Source of the DNA: Roseateles puraquae
Lineage (GTDB): Bacteria > Pseudomonadota > Gammaproteobacteria > Burkholderiales > Burkholderiaceae_C
Assembly: GCF_002205845.1 (NCBI RefSeq)
Contig: NZ_NISI01000010.1
Coordinates: 62,001 to 126,000 of the forward strand
DNA length: 64,000 bases
Direction of reading: 5' to 3'
A model generated the notes under the pieces. It was not told the origin of the DNA and did not search any database. It saw only the letters and a list, made by a program, of their open reading frames with translations. Below, one piece after another: positions 43,668-52,427 of the stretch. The translations under genes and the position numbers were made by a program. Numbering within the stretch: the first letter of the stretch is position 1; each line of letters begins with the position of its first letter.

Positions 43668-43698
43668 AACCAAAATTATGTGCATAATTTTGGTTATG
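43665..43698. promoter_or_regulatory. 34-bp perfect palindrome containing both divergent start codons
   Basis: CATAACCAAAATTATG, spacer TG, then its exact complement CATAATTTTGGTTATG. The first three bases are the start codon (complement) of the recombinase-like gene and the last three the ATG of the methyltransferase. CATAAT inside each arm is at the right distance to act as a -10 box for a leaderless transcript; TTGCCA 16 bp upstream serves the plus strand. A dimeric repressor or recombinase bound here would block both genes. Confidence 0.85.
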
Positions 43699-44904
43699 CG
43701 ATACAGGGTTGTGCGATCAAGCAAAGTGCGCCGGGGTCAGGTGCTCACGCCGCCCAATCTGGCCGCGCGGGTGGCGGGCAGCATTCGCCTGAGCGGCGGA
43801 GAGTGGTTGGAGCTTGGGGTCGGTTCGGGCCGCCTGCTCGAGGCCAGCCTGGCCGTTGGCGGCCCCGACCACTACGTCGGCGTCGAACTGGACCGCAAGC
43901 TTGCATCACAGTGCGTGGCCCGGGCACATCCCGCGGTCGAGCTGCACATGGCCGACGTACTGCAACCCGACGCGCTCAAAGCCGCCCTGGGTGAACGCCG
44001 GTTCCGTGTGGCCATGGGCAATCCGCCCTTTGGCATTGGCGAGGTGTCCCAGGCCACGCAGGCGCGGCTGAAGGAGCTCTATCCGCAGGTCGTGCAGATC
44101 AAGGACTGGGCGAGACTGGACCTGTACTTCCTTCTCGAGTCGCTGTCACGCCTGGAGCGTCCCGGCGAAATTGCCTTCATCGTCGCGGCCCCCATCGTCC
44201 AGGATCCGTCCTTGGCTACGTTTCGCAAGACGCTCATCGAAAGCGCCTCCGAAATCGAATGTCACGAGCTTCCCGTACTCACCTTCGACTACCGCGCCGA
44301 AGTGCAGTCCTTCCTGCTGGTGGCCCGGTTCGGCAGGACCCGCGGCGCCCGCGTGACGCTCGGCCGCTTGGAAGGCCCGGAGTTCGCGCTGGCGTGCTCG
44401 CGCACCGTGAGCGCAGCTGATGCGGTTCACCGCATGGATCTCGCGCATCACGAGTTCCAGGACTTCTCGCAGGCGCTGGCCCGCCGCCCTGGCTTCACGA
44501 CGCTCGAGCAGCTCGGCGCGCGCGTGGTGCGGGGGAGCCGCACTCGGAACCAGTTCGAGGCACTGGGCATTCCGCATTTCCATACCAGCGACTTCCCCGC
44601 TGCCAACGGCGGCGTCGCCTTCGGTGGGGAGCCGCTGGCGGGTTTCCAGACCGCTGAAGCCGGCAACATCCTGGTTCCCCGCGTGGGCACCAGGTGCATC
44701 GACCGGGCCGCTTATGTCGCAAAGGGCAGTCGGCCCATCACGGAGGCGGTCTACCGCGTCGTGGTCCCCTCGCGGGCGCGGGCCAGCGTCTTTGACTGGA
44801 TGGGGGGCGACGAGGGCAAGGCCTGGCGCCGCAGCGCCGCCCACGGTTCGTGCGCGAAGCATCTGACCGTTGCCGCGCTGATGACGATGCCCGTGCCGGG
44901 CTGA
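43696..44904 (+). CDS. N6-adenine-type DNA methyltransferase
   Basis: 402 aa. AdoMet-binding motif I is WLELGVGSGRLLEASL (about 37-52) and the catalytic motif IV is NPPFG (109-113), the adenine-N6 type. A following region (LVVPRVG…AYVAKGSRPITEAVYRVVVPS) resembles the target-recognition part of stand-alone or type I/IIG-like methylases. No restriction endonuclease is fused or adjacent. It would modify host DNA, either as solitary epigenetic mark or as the self-marking half of the neighbouring putative defence genes. It starts exactly at the end of the palindrome and probably has no 5' leader. Confidence 0.85.
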   Translation: MRYRVVRSSKVRRGQVLTPPNLAARVAGSIRLSGGEWLELGVGSGRLLEASLAVGGPDHYVGVELDRKLASQCVARAHPAVELHMADVLQPDALKAALGERRFRVAMGNPPFGIGEVSQATQARLKELYPQVVQIKDWARLDLYFLLESLSRLERPGEIAFIVAAPIVQDPSLATFRKTLIESASEIECHELPVLTFDYRAEVQSFLLVARFGRTRGARVTLGRLEGPEFALACSRTVSAADAVHRMDLAHHEFQDFSQALARRPGFTTLEQLGARVVRGSRTRNQFEALGIPHFHTSDFPAANGGVAFGGEPLAGFQTAEAGNILVPRVGTRCIDRAAYVAKGSRPITEAVYRVVVPSRARASVFDWMGGDEGKAWRRSAAHGSCAKHLTVAALMTMPVPG

Positions 44905-44912
44905 CGCTGGCC

Positions 44913-45827
44913 CTACTCCACTTCGAACCAGTGCGTGCGGTGCACGCCCCGAGTCCGTCCCGCCTTGCGTTCCGGATGGTCATAGACCACGCGCATGCGG
45001 TCCATCTCCACGCAATAGAGCGCGGCGCCGATGGCTGTCGGCTTGGTACCGAACGGCGCCACCGCGAGCCGATTGCAGGGGCTGCCGTCGAGGCCACGGT
45101 CCACCTCCTGCAAGAGCAAGTAGGCACCACGCGGATTGTTCGCACCGCTGAACCGGACGCTGGGGCTGAACTGGTCGATCAAGCGCGTGTTGGCCATCAG
45201 TGCATCCATGTCCCAGGTCGCCTGGTACGGCGGCGTCCCGAAGACGACCGTCACGTCGGTGTAGAAGTGACCGTCGTCATCGTTGAGGACGCGCAGCAGC
45301 CGGGCTCCTTCGAATCCCAGGAACGCCACGAGGTGCGCCTTGTTGCCGCCGGACAGCAAAGGGGTGAAGGCGGGAATCGCGTTCTTGGCGCGAAAGCCCA
45401 GACTGAGATCGAAGGCTGAGCCGGGCGCCGGCGACTCGCCGGCCGGTCGACGAACGTACTCAGCCGGCTCGGTGTAGATGAACACGCAGCGCGCCGGCTG
45501 GAACGACAACCTGCGGTAGGCACGCAGGATGAGCGCGATCTCGGGAAACTCCATCGTCGTCGCATCGATGACGATGCTGGTGGCCGGGAAGTGGCGCACT
45601 ACGTCCTGGAGGTCGTCCCCGCGGAACGAGATGCCATCCACCTTCAGTTCAAAGCGCAGCGGGTCGTACTGCACCAAGGCAGATCGGCGGGCCAGGCTGC
45701 GTGACAGTGGTGCGGAAAACTTGCTGCGGTCGTCCAGGTCCTCTCGACCATAGAAGGCAATATCGAATTGCCCCTGGCCTGCCGGCAGGGCCGCCGGGTC
45801 GACGACGTCTTGACGGATGAATTTCAT
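44913..45827 (-). CDS. Unknown protein, third gene of PRTase/ATPase operon
   Basis: 304 aa, no recognised domain. It starts with KFIRQDVVDPAALPAGQGQFDIAFYGREDLDDRS and has an alpha/beta pattern (ATSIVIDATTMEFPEIALILRAY, PARCVFIYTEPAEYVRRPAG, KAHLVAFLGFEGARLLRVL) that suggests a Rossmann-like fold. No signal peptide or membrane span. Its ATG lies 10 bp after the stop of the ATPase gene, so it is part of a three-gene operon and is probably a dedicated subunit (sensor or effector). Confidence 0.8.
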   Translation of the reverse strand: MKFIRQDVVDPAALPAGQGQFDIAFYGREDLDDRSKFSAPLSRSLARRSALVQYDPLRFELKVDGISFRGDDLQDVVRHFPATSIVIDATTMEFPEIALILRAYRRLSFQPARCVFIYTEPAEYVRRPAGESPAPGSAFDLSLGFRAKNAIPAFTPLLSGGNKAHLVAFLGFEGARLLRVLNDDDGHFYTDVTVVFGTPPYQATWDMDALMANTRLIDQFSPSVRFSGANNPRGAYLLLQEVDRGLDGSPCNRLAVAPFGTKPTAIGAALYCVEMDRMRVVYDHPERKAGRTRGVHRTHWFEVE

Positions 45828-45837
45828 CGGCCGGCCC

Positions 45838-47832
45838 TCAGAAGAGTTGCCCGGTGGTGCCAGGCGACTCCTGTTCCGGCGTGACGATCTCCTTGAGCAG
45901 GGACTCGAAGACCAGGGAGGAATGGCACAGGATCGCGTTGACCTGGCTGGCCTTGAGGGTGACCTTGCGTCGCTTGCGGTAGCTGATGCTGAAGTGAGGC
46001 GCGAAGATGCGGTTCAGCACCCAGTCCGACTGGGCGATGTCGTGGTCTGACTTGCTCTTGGTGTCCGGCTCTTCGTACAGCACCGACCAGGTCCGGGCTT
46101 CCTTCAGGAGCTGGATGGCGGCATCCGACAGGCCGGCCTTGTCCGACTGGTCGATGGAGAAGTGGTTGATCTCCGGCTCGCTCTGGGCGGGGCGGCGGTT
46201 GAACGCCTCGAACAGGGCTCCCAGGCGGCGCACCATCTCCCGCAGCTTCTCGCCGTGCAGGCCGAGCTGGGGCACGTCCTCGAACATCGCATCGGAGACC
46301 TGGCTCGCCGCAAGCGCCTGGAACTCATGGCTGACGGGCTCGATGTCCTGGCGTTCGGAGCGCTGGAAGGCCAGCAGCAAGGTGACATGGCACAGCTCCT
46401 GAAAATAGCGCAGGCTGGGACGGGCCAGTTCGCAGAAGCGGTAGAAGCCGGCGTACAGCAGGTTTGCCCGTTGCGGCAGGCCGGCGTACAGATGGAAGAG
46501 GCACCCATAGAGGTTGTTGTCGACCCAGCCCCCCGACTTGTAGAACGGGTCGTCCCCCGCCTTGTCCGCCTTGTCCGACTTGAGGGCCCGAAACGCCTTG
46601 ATGATGGGCGCCGGATCGCCGGACCGGTTCATTAGCGCGCCCATCACCACGCTGGCGCGCGCCTTGGCCGGATCGACCAGCGAGGCGGCGGTGACCGTCC
46701 CGCGCAGACCATGCTTGCCAAGACCCTTGTCGATCATTTCCGTGAGTCGCCGCTTGAGCGGTTCGTCTTCCATGACGTGCTTGGCGATTTCTGTCGACGT
46801 GAGGCTGGGCAGCAGCTCACGGACACGACCGACGACGGCGTTGCGGTATCGCTCGGACAGGCGGTAAGTTAGGTGTGACTGGTCGTGCAGTCGCTCGGGG
46901 TCGAACTCGCGGCAGTCGAAGTTCACGCCCTGCAGATGCAGGCGCAGCAGGAACAGTTCAGCGGCGAGCAACTGGAACTCGCCCTCTTCGGACAGCTCCT
47001 GCTCAAGGTCGATCTTGCGCAGGTCGTGCAGCTCCACGATGCGCTCGTCGCTGCTGGTCTTGAAGTCGGTGACGGCATCGCGTTTGTGCGCGATGTGGAC
47101 GGCCAGGCGCAAGCTGGGGTGCTTGATGGCATCGCAGACGATCATCCGCTGTTGCTCGCCCAGGTTTTCGAACTCATCGATGAAGGCGCGGAATGACAAG
47201 TCCGCCAGCCTCGGCAGTTTCTTGGCCATGTCCTCTGCCAATCGCGGCAGAACGCTCGCGAAGGACAGGAAGATTGGCGCGGTGCAGCGCTTTGGGTTGC
47301 GCACCCACAGCTCTAGTTCGGCCAGCTTCTCTTCCACGAAGGCGCCGAGCTGGCCGACTACTGACACTTCCCGGGAGAACTGGAGGGACAGCGCCGGGCT
47401 GAGCTTGAGGTCCCGCGCGTCGAGCGGACCGGCCGAGAGGTCTGCCCGCGCGATGTTCTCCACGGCCTGATGCGCCTCTGACAGCAACTGCAACGCCACA
47501 TAGTGGGAGAAAGCCAGCCGCGCCTCTTCCTCGCCCAGCCAGGCCGGCGTCATCAGCGAGCAGAACCCCGTATCCGGCCGGAGGTACAGGCCGACGCTTT
47601 TCAGCACCTCGTCGTCGATGTTGCGCTTGCGTGGGCTGAAGGTCGTGCTATGGCAGAAGTGCCGGATGAACATCGTCTTCCCGCAGCCACGGCCACCGAG
47701 GATTCGAACGGATTTGGTGTCGGCGAAGATGCTGATGCGGCCGAAGAATGGCGGGACGATGAACTGGTCGGAGACGTCAGCCGGTAGCTGCTCGGCACGG
47801 TTCTTGAGGAAGGCCTCTGCAAGGATGGACAC
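45838..47832 (-). CDS. ORC/CDC6-like P-loop ATPase of putative defence operon
   Basis: 664 aa. GTG start set by GAGGAG 7 bp upstream and 10 bp after the stop of the PRTase-like gene. Walker A is ILGGRGCGKTMFIRHFC (46-53) and Walker B is FRAFIDEFENL (Asp219, Glu220), both in the order of ORC/CDC6-like AAA/STAND ATPases. The preceding IFADTKSVRIL and the long helical C-terminus (about 350-664) fit a sensor/assembly module. No helicase motifs are seen. Between a PRTase-fold protein and an unknown partner, an ATP-driven switch that activates an effector is the most natural reading; this is inference. Confidence 0.78.
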   Translation of the reverse strand: MSILAEAFLKNRAEQLPADVSDQFIVPPFFGRISIFADTKSVRILGGRGCGKTMFIRHFCHSTTFSPRKRNIDDEVLKSVGLYLRPDTGFCSLMTPAWLGEEEARLAFSHYVALQLLSEAHQAVENIARADLSAGPLDARDLKLSPALSLQFSREVSVVGQLGAFVEEKLAELELWVRNPKRCTAPIFLSFASVLPRLAEDMAKKLPRLADLSFRAFIDEFENLGEQQRMIVCDAIKHPSLRLAVHIAHKRDAVTDFKTSSDERIVELHDLRKIDLEQELSEEGEFQLLAAELFLLRLHLQGVNFDCREFDPERLHDQSHLTYRLSERYRNAVVGRVRELLPSLTSTEIAKHVMEDEPLKRRLTEMIDKGLGKHGLRGTVTAASLVDPAKARASVVMGALMNRSGDPAPIIKAFRALKSDKADKAGDDPFYKSGGWVDNNLYGCLFHLYAGLPQRANLLYAGFYRFCELARPSLRYFQELCHVTLLLAFQRSERQDIEPVSHEFQALAASQVSDAMFEDVPQLGLHGEKLREMVRRLGALFEAFNRRPAQSEPEINHFSIDQSDKAGLSDAAIQLLKEARTWSVLYEEPDTKSKSDHDIAQSDWVLNRIFAPHFSISYRKRRKVTLKASQVNAILCHSSLVFESLLKEIVTPEQESPGTTGQLF

Positions 47833-47842
47833 GATGCTCTCC

Positions 47843-48754
47843 TCAGCGATCGAACAGGGGCTGCCAGCGGGCGGTCTTGATCGACAGCAGCGGCATGGAG
47901 TTGTTGGGGACGGCGTGCTCGAAGGCCACGACCAGGTCGAGCGAATGGCGGGTCTTGACCGGAAGGCCGTTGCGCTTGCACAGGTCCGCGACATGCGAGC
48001 GGACATCCGCGACGAGGTTGACCGAATCCGCCCCCCAGAGGGTGGCGTCGGCTTCGGCCGGCCTGAAGAACCGGTGCCCGGCGCTCAGCGTTTCGACCGG
48101 GTGGATTTCGAGCCAGTCCAGCGCCTTGGCGATCTTCTTCGTGCCCTCGTCGAAGGCCATCAGAGGGCAGTAGATCAGCGCCCGCTTCCCTACGTGGCTG
48201 GCCAGCCTGTAGTGCTCGGCGAAGGTCACGAACTGCCGGCCGGTGCCCACCATGTCGTCGACGAAGACCAGCGCCTTGACGGTGTCGGGCAGCTCGTCGA
48301 TGTTCTCTGGTCGGCAAAGCAGTTTCTTGGACACGCCCAAGTGGCGCCTGAACTGCCGGATGACGACGGCGCCGCTCTTGCCGGGCGTTTCCTCGAAGGT
48401 ACCGTCTACCGCGACGAAGCGCAGCGGGCAGGACTCGTCGCCTTCCTGAAGCACCCTGTCGAACTCGTTCAGGTCGGGGTAGACCAGCCCGGCAGCCGCT
48501 CGAAGCACCCGGGGCAGCTCGCAGTGAACCAGGTGCTGGAAGGAGCTGCGCACCATGGCATCGGACCGGTAGGTTAGGCCCGCAAGGATGTGCGCCGCCA
48601 GGTACTTGTCTTCCGGCGACGTGAAGTTCGCCAGCCAGGCGTTCAACCGGATCTGGTCGATGCCCGTGATGATGCCTTTGTGCAGCAGCAGCCGGAATCG
48701 GTGGTCGATCTCACCGAAATATCCGTGCCGATCCTCGGGGACGTTGAACGCCAC
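47843..48754 (-). CDS. Phosphoribosyltransferase-fold protein of putative defence operon
   Basis: 303 aa. GTG start with GGAG 7 bp upstream. The PRPP-binding loop ALVFVDDMVGTGRQF (161-175; Asp166-Asp167) is characteristic of type I phosphoribosyltransferases, and PRTase core strands precede it (LRFVAVDGTF, GKSGAVVIRQF). The N-terminal about 100 residues are helical and unlike nucleotide-salvage enzymes (YFGEIDHRFRLLLHKGIITGIDQIRLNAWLANF). A salvage enzyme in a transposon beside an ORC-like ATPase is unexpected; a conflict-system effector or signal enzyme (the PRTase-CE type described from comparative genomics) is more plausible. First gene of the operon. Confidence 0.78.
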   Translation of the reverse strand: MAFNVPEDRHGYFGEIDHRFRLLLHKGIITGIDQIRLNAWLANFTSPEDKYLAAHILAGLTYRSDAMVRSSFQHLVHCELPRVLRAAAGLVYPDLNEFDRVLQEGDESCPLRFVAVDGTFEETPGKSGAVVIRQFRRHLGVSKKLLCRPENIDELPDTVKALVFVDDMVGTGRQFVTFAEHYRLASHVGKRALIYCPLMAFDEGTKKIAKALDWLEIHPVETLSAGHRFFRPAEADATLWGADSVNLVADVRSHVADLCKRNGLPVKTRHSLDLVVAFEHAVPNNSMPLLSIKTARWQPLFDR

Positions 48755-48986
48755 TCTTTGCTCCCTGCTTCGGATGTGCGCGGAGTGTCACACGGCCAGG
48801 GGCTACGAGAGCGGCAGTCGCACCCGGGAAAGTTTCCAGGTGGCTGTACCGGACGTAGTCGATGTCGTCGGAAGTGGCCTACGGCATCTCAAGTCAGCGG
48901 CCAGCCTTATGAGATGCGACGGGGACCGGCGTCGACCGTCCACCAATGCCGGCCGCCGCAACGCTCCGCTCGGTACCATCAGCGTC

Positions 48987-49442
48987 ATGTCGACGTTGAC
49001 CAAGATTCCACGCGTCGCTTCGGAAACCCGCTACCGAGGGCCCAAGCCGAGGTATGTCTCTGCCGCCGAGACTCGTCGGTTGTTGGCCCGAGGTTCCGCC
49101 AAGCTGGCGGAGCGGCTGCGGGCAGATGACATGGTGACCCCCATGGCCGCCGCTCAAGCAGCCGACGTGACGATGGCGACCGTCAGGACCTGGATCGACG
49201 ATGGACGCGCCATCGCGGTGTCGGTGTCCCGAAGCACACGCCGCCTGCCTCGGTGGCAATTCGAGCCTGCAATCTGGGAGGCGCTGCCGCAACTCTCGAA
49301 GGCGCTGAATTCCCGCGATTCGTGGATGCTGCTGAGCTTCTTGGAGACCCCGCTTGGCGGCCTGGGCGGGCTGACACCCAGGCAGGCCCTTGAGCAGGGC
49401 CAGTCTCAGCGGGTGTTGGCGCTCGCGATCGAGGAAGCCTGA
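48987..49442 (+). CDS. HTH protein with DUF2384 (MbcA/ParS/Xre)-like C-terminus
   Basis: 151 aa from ATG 48987. A central helix-turn-helix (VTPMAAAQAADVTMATVRTWIDDGRAIAV) precedes RLPRWQFEPAIWEALPQLSKALNSRDSWMLLSFLETPLGGLGGLTPRQALEQGQSQRVLALA, which resembles the toxin-binding domain of Xre/MbcA/ParS antitoxins. The usual RES-domain toxin partner is not adjacent. It diverges from the PRTase operon across a 230-bp gap in which no other gene was seen, so it may regulate that operon. Confidence 0.65.
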   Translation: MSTLTKIPRVASETRYRGPKPRYVSAAETRRLLARGSAKLAERLRADDMVTPMAAAQAADVTMATVRTWIDDGRAIAVSVSRSTRRLPRWQFEPAIWEALPQLSKALNSRDSWMLLSFLETPLGGLGGLTPRQALEQGQSQRVLALAIEEA

Positions 49443-49531
49443 AGCTGGCCGGCGCGCATGCGCCGGCCTTCACGAGCTGCGCCAAGGCGCGGCACAGGTT
49501 GCCACCACACCGCCGCGCGACATGCTGGCGT

Positions 49532-52126
49532 CTAGTCGACCTTGTGCAGATGGTCGCGTGCCGGCCGACCGGCGAGCCAAGCGAACAGGCCGGGCGCATC
49601 CAGCCGAGCAGCGGCAAGTGCTTCAGCGGCCTGTGCCCTCCAGACAAGATCACCGGGCTCCTGGAAGGTCCGGCGAAGCTCCCGGATCGTCACCAGGGCG
49701 TTCTCGGCCCACTCGCGGAAGTCCTGGAGCTCCCAGTAGGCCACCCTGCCGAGGTGCGGCATGGCGCCGTCTTTGGCATGCTTGGCCGGCGTCACGAGGA
49801 CCGGATGGATCGATGCCCCGACGGCGGACGGGACGTGCTCACGCATCCAGTCGGGGTGAGATGCCGCCTGCCGGGCTTTGGTGGCATCGATGACGGAGGC
49901 ATCGCCTTTGGCGTTCGCATGATCCTCGAACACCAACGCAAGGTTTCCAACGATCCACCAAGGATCCGGGGAAGCATCGCTCTCGCGCTTTCCGGCTGAG
50001 AAACCCAGATGCTCACCGAGCAGCACTTGCGCCTGCTCGAAGCCTTCGCCGGTCTTGAGGCCGTCGCGGATGTCTTTCTCCCGCGCCGTGAAGAGCCTGT
50101 TGTGGACCGTGCCCAGCTTGACCAGCTGAGCCTCCAACTGCTCGACCTGCAGCATCAGCGTGGTGTTGGCTTGGTCCGTCGCTGCCGTTGCAGGGGTGTT
50201 CGCCCGTGCCAGGTTGATCAGCCACGGAATGCCCATGGCGGCTTCCTTCGCCTTGCGGTACTGGGCGCGAGCGTGCGCTTCGAAGCCCTGTTCGCCGTCG
50301 GCTGCCGCCATGTCGGCCGAAGCCCCGGCGAGGTAGTGCCAAAGGGCCCGGTAGCCCCGCAGGCCGCTGTCGGTCAGGGCGCCGAGCACCTCGCGCGCTG
50401 CTTCGTAGGCCTTGACGTAGTCCTGGTTCCACACCGCCGTCTGCCAGGCGATCTCATCGCCAACGATGCTCGCCAGCTGGGTCATGGCCGGGAAGGACGC
50501 CTGTGTGGCGCCCTCGCGAGCTTCCAGGATGCTCTGGTTGGCATCTTCCCAGACCTCGTCGTGCCGCAGGAAGATGTCGAAGTTGTCGAGGATGTCCTGG
50601 GTCTTGACCCCGGTCGACTGGTCGACCCCGAACTCCAGCTCCGCCTGAAGCTCGGGATGGAAGAAGCTGCGGCGCTTCCGATCGGTAAGGTAGGTCGGCA
50701 GATCCTCCCCCGTCACGACGACGGCGGAATAGTCGTTGAGTCCGCGTGTGCATCGGCCGATCGCCTGCATGACGCGTGTCTGGACCCGCTCGTTGAACAG
50801 CAGGGCCGCCCCCATGCGGTTCATGAGGAACCGCTCTTGCAGGTTCGTGGCTCGCGGCAGACCCTCAACGAAGAGGAGCCGACAGTCATCGTCGGGGAAG
50901 TCGATGCCGTCATAGCGGTTCGCGACCACGGCCACCGCTTGCTTGGCCGTGGTGAACGCGGTCTTGCCAGCTTCGAGCTCGGCGGCCGTGATCACCGGAA
51001 ACTTTAGGCTCTTCGTGACGTCGGCTGCGATTTCATCGGCGTCAACCTGGCTGGGCGTGAGCACCAAGCTGCGCCCGGCCCGGCGCATCATCTCGTGGCG
51101 CAGGTTGAGCACCTCGGATTCCTCCAGCGATTTCTCCGGGAAGATGAAGAACCGCCGACCGATGCCTTGACGCTCCCACCCCTCAGGGATTGGAAGCCGT
51201 TTGATCTTGGGCCGGCCGGTCAGCCGCTCGAGGTCGCCGCCGGCGCCAAGCGTTGCCGACATGAAGATCCGCTGCTTCGCGTTGGCGAAAGGGGCATGGG
51301 ACCACGTCGGAGGAATCAACGGCCTGAGCAGGATCTCCGATGAGGAGACGTAGAGCTGGCATGCGTGGATGTGGCTGCCGAGCATCCGCCAGGCGAAGCG
51401 CTGGTCAGCTTCGGCGATGTTTTCCGCGATCGCGGTACGCAGCTCGTCGCTGATCTCCAGCAGCTTGTCGGTCGGGATCTTGTCAACCCACGTCGCATCG
51501 TCGACGCTTCGCCAAGTCCCCGTCAGGCGCCCATAGTCAGAGGCTGTCAGACAGGTCTTGAGCACGCTGGCCACCGCATTGAACAGCGTCTCATCCTCTT
51601 CTTCGAAGCGAGAAATCCGCAGGGTCCATTGACTGGCGATGTAGTTCTCCGCCGCGTGGGCGTCGTCCACGATGATGATGTCAGGATCTTCGAAGAAGGG
51701 GTTGACGTTGAACAGGCTGCTGTACGTTGTGATGGCCACTCGCTCGCCGTCCTGGTAGGCCGTCTTCGCCTCAGGCGTGTAGTTCTTGACCTTGCCCGTG
51801 AAGGCCTGAACCGTCAGCCCGTACTTCGCGAGGCCTTCCTCCGCCACCTGGTTGACCAACTGCCGCGTGGGGCAGAGGTAGACCACTCGCTCCTGGAACT
51901 TGCGCCTGCGCCACTCAGCCAACAGCAACCCGACCAGCGTCTTGCCACTGCCCGTGGGCAGTTGGAGCGCGACATCCGAGGCGTTCAACGCCTGAGCGAC
52001 GTAGTTGCGCAAGACCTGCCCTTGATGGTCATACAGGCTGGCATGTTTGCGCCGAGGAAGGTCGCGAAAGAGCCGGTCGGGACTCTCCGGTACGGCGGCG
52101 TGTGTCGTGGGCTTCTTGAAGGCCAT
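49532..52126 (-). CDS. SF2 DEAD/DEAH-type helicase
   Basis: 864 aa. ATG 52124-52126 begins MAFKKPTTHA; upstream in-frame sequence is not helicase-like. Q/Walker A: LQLPTGSGKTLVGLLLAEW (55-63), Ia: YLCPTRQLVNQVAE, II: IIIVDDAHAAENYI (154-157), III: FMSATLGAGGDLERLTG, VI: VMQAIGRCTRGLNDYSAVVV. The DDAH/SAT/QAIGR combination recalls XPD/DinG- and Ski2-like helicases. The C-terminal about 330 residues are helical without known domain. No nuclease motif is visible. Divergent from a poly-gamma-glutamate hydrolase-like gene in the cargo island. Confidence 0.85.
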   Translation of the reverse strand: MAFKKPTTHAAVPESPDRLFRDLPRRKHASLYDHQGQVLRNYVAQALNASDVALQLPTGSGKTLVGLLLAEWRRRKFQERVVYLCPTRQLVNQVAEEGLAKYGLTVQAFTGKVKNYTPEAKTAYQDGERVAITTYSSLFNVNPFFEDPDIIIVDDAHAAENYIASQWTLRISRFEEEDETLFNAVASVLKTCLTASDYGRLTGTWRSVDDATWVDKIPTDKLLEISDELRTAIAENIAEADQRFAWRMLGSHIHACQLYVSSSEILLRPLIPPTWSHAPFANAKQRIFMSATLGAGGDLERLTGRPKIKRLPIPEGWERQGIGRRFFIFPEKSLEESEVLNLRHEMMRRAGRSLVLTPSQVDADEIAADVTKSLKFPVITAAELEAGKTAFTTAKQAVAVVANRYDGIDFPDDDCRLLFVEGLPRATNLQERFLMNRMGAALLFNERVQTRVMQAIGRCTRGLNDYSAVVVTGEDLPTYLTDRKRRSFFHPELQAELEFGVDQSTGVKTQDILDNFDIFLRHDEVWEDANQSILEAREGATQASFPAMTQLASIVGDEIAWQTAVWNQDYVKAYEAAREVLGALTDSGLRGYRALWHYLAGASADMAAADGEQGFEAHARAQYRKAKEAAMGIPWLINLARANTPATAATDQANTTLMLQVEQLEAQLVKLGTVHNRLFTAREKDIRDGLKTGEGFEQAQVLLGEHLGFSAGKRESDASPDPWWIVGNLALVFEDHANAKGDASVIDATKARQAASHPDWMREHVPSAVGASIHPVLVTPAKHAKDGAMPHLGRVAYWELQDFREWAENALVTIRELRRTFQEPGDLVWRAQAAEALAAARLDAPGLFAWLAGRPARDHLHKVD

Positions 52127-52427
52127 GTTTTCGGATCGGGTTGGCCGGATCTCTGCCGATGCGGCTGTCGGGCTGCCTCCGCGGCGCGGCGGCAGGGAAC
52201 TTTGCCACGCGCAGAAGACCAAACGACCGCCCGGACGCCTGCTTGGTGAGGTGAGAAATACCGCCGGAGCGGTGGTGAAAGAGATCTCGGCCGAAGCCGC
52301 CAGCACCGTTGGCGGCCGGCTCGGTGCCGGGGACGAAGAAGGGTCTTCGAAGAATGAGCAGCACATGGAGCTGCGTTGGTGCCACTACAGTAGACCTGAG
52401 GCAAGGTCATCGATCGCCTACTCTCGA
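52127..52427. other. Divergent gap between helicase and PGA-hydrolase genes
   Basis: About 300 bp with no convincing gene or RNA. The open frames across it are extensions of the flanking genes and lack family similarity. It presumably holds the two divergent promoters; no clear operator was found. Confidence 0.5.
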
